DNA of 64,000 nucleotides, from positions 9,796,001-9,860,000 of the forward strand of contig OX359249.1 in the NCBI GenBank assembly GCA_947179485.1, in the 5' to 3' direction. The position numbers were made by a program, and so were the translations under genes. The notes beneath the pieces were generated by a model. It worked only from the letters and a program-made list of their open reading frames with translations, was not told the origin of the DNA and did not search any database. This stretch comes from Allacma fusca. Lineage: Eukaryota > Arthropoda > Collembola > Symphypleona > Sminthuridae. This document shows positions 54,209 through 62,838 of this stretch, piece by piece (the stretch's first letter is position 1; each line of letters begins with the position of its first letter).

Positions 54209-55067
54209 ATGGCTGTTCTGGAGGCCGTCCTGGAGAACTTAGCATTAACTGAGGCCCAGGTTAATGCTATGTTTGAACATGATGGGTTCGGATTGGCGTC
54301 CTTCGCTTCGGTCATCCGAACGGATGAGGAAGCATTTGCTTTTGCTGTTCACACTATTTTTTTGAATCTGGTAGATAGGCCAACTTGTGAGGAAAACGGG
54401 TGTGAAGAGCAAGTGCAAATGACACCGCGTTCGGACAAGCAGAAATTTCAAGGCTTGCAGTGGGACTGTCCTGCACGCTTGGCGAATGCTGGTATTGCCG
54501 AAATCGAATCGAGGTTCGATAACAGCAAACAATGATGTCGCAATCGGTGACGTCGGTCTCACGGTCGAAATTGACGAAGCGCACCTTTGGAAACGGAAGT
54601 ACCACCGAGATTCCATTCTTACACTAGAGGATGTTTGGATCTTAGGTGGTATTTGCGGGGAAACAAAAGAGTCCAGTTCGTACCAAATCGGACAGGCCAC
54701 TCTATGGCACATTATTAACTGGAAGATAAAAGCTGGCTCTCGCGTGATAAGCGACCAAGCCAGGGTTTATCAAAACCTGCACTTACCACAAAGGGGTGGC
54801 TGGGATCATGCAACTGTCAATCACAGTTTGCAATTTGTTGATCCAGTGGATGCATCTATCCACACAAATACTATCGAAGGTCATTGGCATTTGATTCGGG
54901 ACACCGTCAGGGGTTTATCGATAGTAGACAGTGGTCATGATGATATGTACTTGGGGCAGTACATGGTTAGAAACCAGTACCTCAATGTACATACTTCGCG
55001 CGGAATATATGACATTTGCCTTCTTCGGCGAACTGTGTTCGCACAAAGTACAACGGAACCACCTTAG
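54209..55067 (+). pseudogene. Merlin transposase (IS1595/IS1016-like DDE), broken
   Basis: An N-terminal frame, 54209-54535, begins MAVLEAVLENLALTEAQV and includes a Cys-containing stretch CEENGCEEQ ending in WDCP, reminiscent of the family's zinc ribbon. The catalytic part, 54540-55067, is in another frame. It shows VEIDEAHLWKRKY, DVWILGGICGETKE, SRVISDQARVYQNL, HATVNHSLQFVDP and NTIEGHWHLIRDTVRG. The catalytic acids are D (54573-54575), D (54753-54755) and E (54876-54878), all kept. The helical segment normally found between zinc ribbon and core (about 80-100 residues, with a WF..S motif) is missing, so an internal deletion plus a frame change has killed the gene. This family cuts and pastes DNA. 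Confidence 0.85.
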
Positions 55068-55608
55068 GCGGTGTACTGGACACATGTGGCTGCTCTTCAG
55101 AGTACGCTATCTGAAGCGAGTATCACATTGCCCACACTTCCGAGACATGCCAACATCAACAGCGGCACATCCCCTCCCGCCTCAACATCGCCACCATAAT
55201 GGCTATCTCATGCGCGTCGAACCCATCATCAGGAACTAGTGGCGGTGCTTCCGGAGGAGATGGAATAGCGACCTGGCCAGCTATGACCTTGTACCAGGCC
55301 CTATTCCTCATCTCCCCGCATGGACACAGGGCGAAAATCTCCTCGACCACCGCCACCTCCAGATTCAAACATGCCGGATGCATTGAATGCAACCGACATG
55401 CCTGTTTCCGGGACTACTTCCTCAAAGCAGAGGAAGCGCGCATTGTAGTCAAAGCAAGTTCCGAAATTGCCTTCCATTTCGCTTTCTGACCCCGTAATGG
55501 AGTTATTCGTTGTTCCGCAAGGTATTATGCCTTGCGCTACATATCTTAAGCGTTATACGTATCTTAAGTCGGACTTTCCTCTGCCACGGTGGTGAGCTCC
55601 CACACTAA

Positions 55609-55816
55609 GGAACATAGGGAGCTCACGAAAGGCCGATGGCAGAAAGACTTGCGCAGCGTGTAACACAGATGCACCACCGTGGTGAGCTCCCACACTATGG
55701 AACATAGGGAGCTCACACGAAGCCGCATATCATTCAATGCGCCTTGATGTCGTCATGACCTGGCTCCTGACGTCGTAATAAATTGAGCTGGTCATAGCCG
55801 CAACCTGTACGACTTA
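55609..55816 (-). repeat. Merlin right inverted end
   Basis: This 208-bp arm is complementary to the two-part left arm. It contains one complete stem of the GTGAGCTCCC...GGGAGCTCAC hairpin (55681-55715) and the first half of another copy (55591-55625 overlaps its inner edge). Confidence 0.85.
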
Positions 55817-56314
55817 GGGAGCGGCCACAAATGTCAACATCAAAATAGTCAGGGGTCGCTGTAGTATTTGATTGCGTTGAATGTCCTATTCAATGTGTCT
55901 TTAGCCTATTTGATGTCGCAATCATTTCAGAGTGCAACCAAGGATCCTCTTGAGCCGCGAACATAAAAAAGCATTACATGTTTGACACTTCATAATACAA
56001 TCACATATTGTACATGTAAGACGAAATAAAATAAGACTATATTCGCTATCTACAAAATTTTCGATAGAAATTCAATTACTAAGCAATTAGTCTTCTGATT
56101 CCTCCGAACTGTCGTGACTTTTTTCAATAGTACTCGGACCAATTCAATTCTGACTATTGCGAATTTTGGGTCAGGCTAGAACCAAGAACAGAGAGGCCAG
56201 AAGTGAGGACCGCTGAGAACAGAGGACAAGAACTGGGTACGGAAGAACCAAAGGACCCTCTCGGCTAGAACCGAGAACAGGTAACAAGATCAGTGAGGAA
56301 ATAATCTGTATGGG
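55817..56314. repeat. Spacer with degenerate AGAAC/GGACAAG repeats
   Basis: After about 300 bp of unremarkable AT-rich sequence, 56170-56365 contains loose copies of GAACAGAGGACAAGAACTGG-like units (AGAACAG, GGACAAG, GAACTGGG). These continue directly into the left arm of the foldback element, suggesting they are its degraded outer repeats. Confidence 0.5.
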
Positions 56315-56567
56315 CAAGATCACTAGGGACAAGTGAGAACTGGTGACGGGTCACTGGGGATAAGAACTGGGGACAAGAAATAACATTTAATTTGTAGGGT
56401 CGTATCTGAAAATATAATTATTGTTGAACATAAAAAATGTTTTAGGTTCAACAATCATTAATATGTTTACAGATACGACCCTACAAATTAAATGTCATTT
56501 CTTGTCCCCAGTTCATGTCCCCAGTGACTTGTCCCCAGTTCTCACATCTTGTCCCCAGTGATCTTGT
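56315..56567. mobile_element. Foldback element, 253-bp near-complete palindrome
   Basis: Left arm 56315-56429 and right arm 56446-56567 are about 90 percent complementary across a 16-nt loop. The arms consist of tandem CTGGGGACAAG-type units at the outside and a unique block near the loop (ACATTTAATTTGTAGGGTCG, then TATCTG). There is no coding capacity. This long-palindrome form is typical of foldback or snap-back MITEs. No target duplication was delimited. Confidence 0.75.
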
Positions 56568-56948
56568 CATCACTGAGGTATTTGTAAGTATCTGTGGAAC
56601 CCGTTGGGGCTCTATTAAGTTTATTATTTTAGTTAAAACTTTTGAACTGAATTGGAAAAAGCTGAAGTGAATTGAACCGTTCTAACCACTATTATTCAGT
56701 GATAATCTTTTTCAATTCGCTTTTGGGTGTTGTATATTTAGGATGGTTGTAAATTAATATTAACATTGAAACTATTTGTCTTTTAGAAAAACCGCAATAG
56801 AAGTCACAATCCAAACGTCATTATGGATTCTATACAGATTCAGGTTGTCAATTAACTTCTAAATTACCTATGGTAAGCTAAAGCACCGAAATGTGTGGTT
56901 CCGGCCTTAGCTTGAAACTCAAGTCTGCTATTGATTTTAATTTTTCAG

Positions 56949-57618
56949 AAAGAAGCGGCGATCTGGATGAGTTCAGCATCTCCTAAAGACAGATGCGGAT
57001 TTCTAAAGACTCTAGTCGGTATGTTAGACGTGGGTGAAATAGCACGAATTGATAATAAAGTCAGCAAGATGAAGAAGGAGCCCAACTGTAAGGGTTCATC
57101 AAGCCCAAGCGAGAGATCTGACATCCCGTTGGAGCCACCAAGGCCGGTACGGGAATTTCCTGGAGATGCTCAAGCATCGACTTTAATTCAGGTATTGATA
57201 TTATTGCAGTGTAAATCCAGTAGATAATTTCCGTATATTTAAGCAGCAGTATTAACTATGAGTCAACTAATTATGTTAACGTGATTTGATTTCCATTGTA
57301 GGATAAACCTTGGTACAATATTTACAACAAAAGTAATTATGTATCCATCGATTGTGAACATATTCACCTAAAACATCTTCAAGGAATTCAGCGTATTAGA
57401 GCAGCTACAGTCAGTATTGTTAATTGGAACGGGAGGAAATATATAATGCTGTGATTTTTCATGAACCAGGGTCGTTTCTCGTATCGAAGCACACCAAGGC
57501 AGTAAATTGGTTCGCTCACAACTCTCTTGTGAATTGTAGACCTGCTCACGAAAATACTGAAGAAGTTCGGAATTTATTGCAAGATAAGTTCATTCTTCAT
57601 TGGTTGTACTTATTCTAG
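56949..57618 (+). pseudogene. DEDD-type 3'-5' exonuclease-like gene, broken
   Basis: Exon 56949-57191 follows TTTTTCAG and encodes a charged, Pro-containing region (DRCGFLKTLVGMLDVGEIAR, later PLEPPRPVREFPGD). It ends CAG|GTATTG. An intron of 110 bp (57192-57301, ...TTGTAG) leads, phase 0, into 57302 onward. There YVSIDCEHIHL (Asp at 57350-57352, Glu at 57356-57358) resembles the DxE motif of EXOIII/DEDD nucleases, and RIRAATVSIVNWNGRK fits the strand after it. The frame then breaks. A following frame from 57424 gives YNAVIFHEPGSFLVSKHTK and EEVRNLLQDKFIL, again as in the family (...EVVxxLLxDKIxVGH), and then stops. The C-terminal half with the last acidic residues is missing. Both the break and the abrupt end make it a pseudogene, host or transposon-carried. 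Confidence 0.55.
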
Positions 57619-57619
57619 A

Positions 57620-59420
57620 AATAACTGTTTCCTCAAGTGAAGGGCAAAACCAGTCAAACGGAAGTACATTTGGAGCATTCTTTACTTTTACCCCATGCAA
57701 CGCAATTCTATGTGTCGGATCCCAAAAATGACTTGCTGTCATCTGTTGTAGCTAACCATACCTCGGCGAACTCATGAGTTCTGAGTTCCGAACTCGAACT
57801 CAGCTCACATTCGAGTTCCATAAAATCTGGTATTGAGTGCGAGTTCGAAGCTAGTTTAAAAGCCGCCGCGACTTGAGGCTGAGAGCCAATCATTTATGGC
57901 AGAACTCAAATGAATGAGTGCGAGTTCGAAATGTGGACCTCACCAACACCAACCTCCTAATTCCATCTATGCTTAAATATTCATATTGTGGAATAACGAT
58001 TGCCGTGCATACCTGCGTATTGATTCTTATCGAATTCGGTCAATGAAGCGTGTGCAAAATAATGGCTTAAGCGCTTAAAATAAAATGAAAAAAACTGAAA
58101 GCACTAATGTTCGTTTGAGTTTTGTAGATATCTACATAAAGTATATTATTTTACTTCCGTTCTTATTATTATTTCGAAGAGTTGAAACAAAAAAATTACG
58201 TGGTAAAAAATGTTTTCAATTGAATTGGTGTATTTAAATGGCAGTATACTTGCTTCACGAAACTGGAAATTGAGGTTTAGGTGAGTTCGAGGCTGAGTTC
58301 CAAAAGGTAATAAACGAGCCTCCGAGTTCGAGTTCGAGGCAAAGAATTACATAGAGTTCAGTGCCTCAGTGAGTTCCTGGCGTAGAGACCTTGCACACGT
58401 TTAACTGAGTGCGAGTTCGAGTTCGAAATTTTTGCCGAGGTATGTAGCTAACTCGATTCCATGCAGTGTTCGATGGTACAGAATTGGGGCGGATAGAAAA
58501 CGGTCCGGGAAAATTTTAGTGAGGTTAGACACTGGTGGCCTGCAGCAATGAGGATTTGTGCATTTGACTATCTGCGATGTATACTGGGATTGACGAACGC
58601 GGATGACTTTCCATTCTTCAGACACGTGGGCTAAATCAATCGAGTTGTGCATACGTGGTTCAACTCCTTCATAATTCGCCTCGGTTATACTTTCTGCAGG
58701 ATCGAAATCATCTTGCAAGCGGGAATCATCAAGATCGGAGCTCAAGCGAGGCAATGGTGAGGAATCACAAAGGCACTTTTTTGACCAGGAGGACGCACGT
58801 ATTCAGCGACTACTTAGTGTTTGTCGATTAATTTCCCATTCCAAAGGTTAGCAAGTACATGACCCGCTTTGTCAAAGTTTTGAATCTCAAGGTCCCTATC
58901 GACTGTTTCCCCCCAGAATTTAAATGTGTCCCGAAATGCTCGTGCGGAAGAATTACACCAACCAGATCCTTGGACAGTGGTGCCACTCGTCTTTCTAAGG
59001 GTTTGCTGGCAGATTGATGAGGATCGTACGAAGCTATAAATATGGCATCAAAATCGTATTCTAAGAAATTCTGAATAGCCTGTGCTAATGTTTTCGGGTA
59101 TCGAGGGTTTTCGCCCGGTCCTGCATCAACAAACATAATTAAAATGGGCTCAGGCGCCCGTCACTTCTCTTTGTAAAATATTCAAACTTCTCCAAGGTTA
59201 TAAATCGACGAAAATCGGTCGCATGTGACTCAGCTGCGGATGAATCGTGTTTTCCGGATCTAATAGAAATCATTGTAGGGCCAGAGTAAGTAACATGGGT
59301 ATCCCCGATACATATGCCAGCAATAACACTCGGCGTTAATTTATGTCTTGTGCCGACAACTCGCAGTCGTGATCAAGCAACCGTACCTCATAGGCTAACC
59401 TCATCAAAATCGCTCCTTGT
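57620..59420 (-). pseudogene. Broken member of a multi-copy invertebrate GPGENPRY family
   Basis: Read right to left on the minus strand, the pieces are: VVGTRHKLTPSVIAG and THVTYSGPTMISIRSGKH (59170-59390); FVDAGPGENPRYPKTLAQAI with FDAIFIASYDPHQS, LERRVAPLSKDLVGVILPHE and FGTHLNSGGK (58880-59140, different frame); SEEWKVIRVRQSQYTSQIVK with CTNPHCCRPPVSNL and FPDRFLSAPI (58445-58754); and, beyond a MITE insertion, TTDDSKSFLGSD and LPFDWFCPSLEETV (57630-57756). The same order of blocks (YSGP..ISIRSxKH, DGGPDENPRY, APLSxELxGxxLPHEHFG, QCC, FCPS) is known to me from large unannotated protein families in Hydra and some other genomes, which behave like mobile genes. The function is unknown. At least two frame changes plus the insertion break this copy. 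Confidence 0.6.
57757..58444. mobile_element. hAT-like MITE, 688 bp, with TAGCTAAC target duplication
   Basis: Ends CATACCTCGGC and GCCGAGGTATG are inverted copies. The 8-bp duplication TAGCTAAC is at 57749-57756 and 58445-58452. Near both ends lie many GAGTTCGAGTTCG-type hexamer-based motifs (for example 57779-57860 and 58260-58430) in both orientations. There is no coding capacity. It interrupts the GPGENPRY-family relic, so it is younger than that copy. Confidence 0.85.
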
Positions 59421-61192
59421 TGCTTCGCCGCTGGTAGATAAAGAGGTACCTTTGCTTTATCGTTCACGTTTAGTGTTTGATATTGATTTGTTTCGTCATT
59501 TGATATTGAAGTGTTTCACAACGACGCTTTTTATCTGCAGTACAACTTCTGCTCTCAACAAACTAGATCCAAAATTGCCTCATTTAATCCCTCCTGCGTT
59601 CTAAACGTGGGCGCCCCACCGTCCTTACAAGTGGTATGTTACCTGGAGCATTCAGGTTTTGAAGGTTCTATTTCTCTGCATCCTTTCGCTTTTTTCGGGT
59701 CTTAATACACGCGAGTATATTATTTCTTCGTCGTTTGAGATACTTTTTGACTTCATCTCTTTTTTGAAAAGCTTGTTTAAGTTTCGGTTTGAATTCGTCC
59801 GTGTTTGGATCCGGTTGAGGTTAATCATTCTGAATAGTACACCCATTGAAATTCATCAATCACTCATAGTGAATTTAGTAATAAAAGTAATAAGTTGTTA
59901 CTATTTTCCCCACCTAGCAGGAACCTCTTTGGTGTTGGACGAGTACATTGTAAGTTGACTTCTGTGGTGTGGACTAAATTGAAATGTCATTAAAATGCAT
60001 GCGGATGTGTATGTATGTATAATGCAATGTTAGGGTGTCCATCATATGTTCTCGCCTACCGTAGTTATATGCCTATTTGTAGGCTATTTATAGGGTGCGA
60101 GGATTTAATTAAACAATTTTGAAGGCAAAATATGGTGCAAGAATAAACACTTAAAACCTACCCTACAAAATAAGTGCGCTCATCCGTCGTAGAAATATAG
60201 GCATATAAGTAGGTTATTGAAACACGTCATTTTCATATAATGGCATATAGAACTGGGAAAATAAAAATGAAAGAATAACCCGCATCTGTACGGTTCGAGC
60301 ATAAAAATTTGGTGCTATCTCGTATGCGCTAAAACCTCACCAACATTAAAATTTCGAAATAATCTTTAAAGTGAAATCAAGGTGCAAATTGCACATTAAG
60401 GTTTCATACATTGTTACACATAACGTACTATGTATTAAATTTACACAAATCTGGATAAAGTACCCGAGTACGGCTACGAAACTGAGATACCCGGGTATAG
60501 GTTGACCTTTCGATTATTTTTCTGGTACGGGTACAATGTGGGTACAGGTACATGGTTTGAAATTACATTGCGGGTAAGTGTATAAAAAAATTGCACCCGG
60601 ATACTCGTATTTGGTACGGGAATAGATACCAGACATTGCAACACCCGCACTTCGGGTACGGGTACCGAGTACATGAACTTTAGTTGCGGAAGGAATTTAC
60701 CAAAAACATAGCAGCTGGGATTGGCGGTTTTAAGTACGACGATTAAAATAAACATGTTCATTCAAATTCCATTATTTCTGCAAAGCACAGAGGCCTTCGT
60801 TTCGTTTCCAGCCTTCCTTCATTCTTTTCAGCTCCCCTTAATATTTTCCCAAGCTAAAGTTCGTTCACAACCTTCTTTACAGTAAATCCTTCGACGGATG
60901 CACAACTCTGCTGGGGAGTCCATATTTGTTACAGTAAAGAAAAATTCTTTCCGTTTCGCCGTTACAGCAGTCGTCACTGAGAAGCAAGGTCTACCAAAGT
61001 AAAATGCGAAACTAATTGAATCTGGGTGGAATTGTAATAGATTCATTGATTGGCAGCATCTTGATTTTTATGCAGTGCTCTGGGGACAAAGTTAGTGCCT
61101 TTTACCAACATTAAAATACATGTGCACCCATTCTTAATGCATAAGTTGGATAATCATAACCTACATAATTAACGTTTAAGCAATAACTTCAA
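59421..61192. other. Stretch without a clear gene
   Basis: 59430-59850 may include decayed upstream parts of the minus-strand GPGENPRY relic (for example EEIIYSRVLRPEKSERMQRN at about 59652-59846), but I cannot place them. 60050-60230 has a loose inverted pair ATATGCCTAT / ATAGGCATAT. 60459-60672 is a GGGTAC-rich repeat (separate entry). Nothing else stands out. Confidence 0.45.
60459..60672. mobile_element. GTACCC-rich short element, MITE-like
   Basis: Starts GTACCCGAGTACGG and ends CGGGTACCGAGTAC, imperfect inverted copies, with about ten GGGTAC/GTACCC motifs between. Such ends occur in some hAT-derived MITEs. No target duplication was identified, so the call is tentative. Confidence 0.4.
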
Positions 61193-61492
61193 GCCTTCCA
61201 AGGGTTGTAAATCTGTTGACGGGTAAGTCTGCTATGCCACATGTCATGAATGATAAGCTAGTGTTGTCACCTGAGTGCGCTTAACCTTATCTTACTGCTG
61301 CTGCGTGATAGGTAATGCGTTTTGGTTGTTCGCGTTTTTTGTCAGTGACAGTGCCTTCCAAGGGTTGTAAATCTGTTGACTGGTAAGGGTTTTATTTCCA
61401 GTACTCCTTGAGTGCTATGCAACAGTCTGTTTGTTGGTGTTTGTTGCCAGTGACAGTACCTTTTAAGGGTATATATCTGTTGACTGGTGAGA
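61193..61492 (+). repeat. Three degenerate repeats upstream of the transposase-like gene
   Basis: CCTTCCAAGGGTTGTAAATC then TGTTGACNGGTAAG occurs at 61193-61227 and 61352-61387, and in weaker form (CCTTTTAAGGGTATATATCTG...) at 61457-61492. The second and third are preceded by G(T/C)CAGTGACAGT. Spacings are about 158 and 106 bp. They may be subterminal repeats or promoter repeats of the element whose genes follow. Confidence 0.65.
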
Positions 61493-61617
61493 GTACCATG
61501 TTTTTTATGATTTTCCCCGTCCGTGCTTTTAATACCTTCGATTTCCTGCCATAATTTATTTAATAGTGCTTTCTGTATTGACTGTTTTTGTTGCTTGGTA
61601 TCGGTTTGGTTATGTAG

Positions 61618-61758
61618 ATGCCTAGGCATTATAGTTTGAGTATGCTTGGAGAACGTAAGCAAGTAGTTCGTAAAGGTCGTCGATGGGCAGACATAAAGGA
61701 TGTTCTGGTTGCCAGTTATGTATGGAATTTCCCACAAACTAGACTCTTGGCTTTCTAG
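61618..61758 (+). CDS. Short basic open frame at the start of the transposase-like gene
   Basis: This 46-codon frame starts MPRHYSLSMLGERKQVV and continues GRRWADIKDVLVASYVWNF before a stop. It is coding-like on the plus strand and just upstream of the PHD-like piece. Nearby YQTEFLVEG at about 61850 may be a continuation. No family was recognised. It could be a first exon or a broken N-terminus. Confidence 0.35.
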   Translation: MPRHYSLSMLGERKQVVRKGRRWADIKDVLVASYVWNFPQTRLLAF

Positions 61759-62044
61759 TGGCTATTATTTGCGGACAAGCTTGTGAGGCAGGGTAGTAAC
61801 TTCTTTTTACGGGAAGCAAGAAATGCCAGACAGGTTGTTACTGCTTAATTGGTTTACCAGACCGAATTCCTCGTTGAAGGTTTGTTTTGTATCTACCCTT
61901 GTTATTCTCACCTTGTAATTATCTGTCGTAGTAACACTGTTGTTGGCAATTTAGCTCAAATTTTACGAACTCATTGGTCTACCTCTTGGAACGTTACCAA
62001 AACCATTAGCCTGTTCATCTCCTAAATCCGCTTCAACCTTGTAC

Positions 62045-62197
62045 TGTTTCTGCCGTTCCGGTGCATCAGGTGACATGGTAGAACGCACTAATTGCAATCA
62101 ATGGTATCATTGCAATTGCATCAGAGTGGATATCCGTTGCGTTGCCAACGATGTCAACTTTAAATGTCTGAAATGCCTGGATAACTCGTGGCTTTAG
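62045..62197 (+). pseudogene. PHD-finger-like domain
   Basis: The frame reads CFCRSGASGDMVERTNCNQW, then YHCNCI, and FKCLKCLDNSWL before a stop. The spacing C-x-C ... C-x2-W-Y-H-x2-C ... F-x-C-x2-C is that of PHD (C4HC3) fingers, which bind histone tails. One expected cysteine (in the MVEC position) is Arg, so zinc binding is probably impaired. PHD fingers occur in several animal transposon proteins. The next pieces on this strand look like the same gene. Confidence 0.6.
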
Positions 62198-62212
62198 TTT
62201 TCTACCGTCATT

Positions 62213-62773
62213 TTGATGGAACACTCGGGTATTACTAATTATCGCGTCGTTTTTATAAGGTTCGCATCACTAATACTTGTAACGGTTTCGTATTGCAACA
62301 TTGCATATTTTTCTACAGTTCCTGCAGTAGATCTTAGCGCAATTTTGCCACCATGCGCTGTTCAACATTTAAATTTGACGTCATGTTTTGCTGACAATCA
62401 ACCATCCTTTTCGAAACCTGAGTGGCCTTTTGAAGACGATCACCAGGAGAAATGTCAATTTCCATGTACAAGTCCTTCCTCGATGGGCCGAGGTAACTAC
62501 CCTCCTGTTTTGCAACTGCCGTGCACGTCCTCAGGGCAACATTGCAAGACATTACAACCTTACAACAGCGGTGAAAGTTCAGGTCACAGCAACGATCTCA
62601 GTGACGATGTTTCCAGCCAGTTCCATGTTAAGTCTCCTGAAGTAACGAGCTGCGGGTCTAAGGACCACGAAAGTTCTGACAATTTTGAAGAAATCTGTAA
62701 TACTCGCCAACAATCCTCCACTGTTTCGACTTCAAATACATTTAAGTTTTGTTCCACAATTACTTACAGTTGA
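62213..62773 (+). CDS. Ser/Cys-rich linker frame of the transposase-like gene
   Basis: This frame may be read from an upstream splice site rather than its first Met. It is rich in Ser, Asp, Asn and Cys. An early hydrophobic stretch (SLILVTVSYCNIAYFSTV) is followed by CSS-type tracts (GESSGHSNDLSDDVSSQFH, NTRQQSSTVSTSNTFK). There is no catalytic motif. Its position between the PHD-like finger and the Cys/His module suggests a disordered linker. Function is unknown and the start is uncertain. Confidence 0.4.
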   Translation: MMEHSGITNYRVVFIRFASLILVTVSYCNIAYFSTVPAVDLSAILPPCAVQHLNLTSCFADNQPSFSKPEWPFEDDHQEKCQFPCTSPSSMGRGNYPPVLQLPCTSSGQHCKTLQPYNSGESSGHSNDLSDDVSSQFHVKSPEVTSCGSKDHESSDNFEEICNTRQQSSTVSTSNTFKFCSTITYS

Positions 62774-62838
62774 CGCTATTTCATTTATGTCACCGTAATT
62801 ATTGACTACCTTATGTTTCTCGCGTTAATTGCTCGTAG

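Larger units (their letters stand above)
51901..55816 (+). mobile_element. Merlin-type DNA transposon, broken, with nested insertions
   Basis: The outer ends read TAAGTCGTACAGG at 51901 and its complement at 55816. The right inverted end is 55609-55816 (208 bp). The left counterpart is 51901-51964 plus 53803-53968, split by a later 1.83-kb insertion and carrying a 21-bp internal duplication. Without these the two arms have nearly equal length. Each arm includes the hairpin GTGAGCTCCC...GGGAGCTCAC (see separate entry). The interior encodes a Merlin/IS1595-like transposase. Without the insertion the element is about 2.08 kb, plausible for Merlin. No clear 8-9 bp target duplication is seen outside the ends (CACCATTG left, GGGAGCGG right), so the ends may have been altered or recombined. 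Confidence 0.75.

Noticed and set aside
54245-54712. 155-codon minus-strand frame
   Set aside because: Antisense shadow of the Merlin transposase, which carries the real DDE motifs on the plus strand.
54209-55067. Bacterial contamination, because the transposase resembles IS1595/IS1016
   Set aside because: Merlin is the known animal branch of this group, and the element is nested with P and hAT elements and surrounded by animal-like DNA.
57708-57893. Minus-strand frame running from the GPGENPRY relic into the MITE
   Set aside because: Its upstream half (GAGTTCG-derived residues) is MITE sequence; only the last 17 residues belong to the gene relic.
61342-61737. 131-codon minus-strand frame
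   Set aside because: Overlaps the plus-strand repeats and the basic short frame; no family signature.
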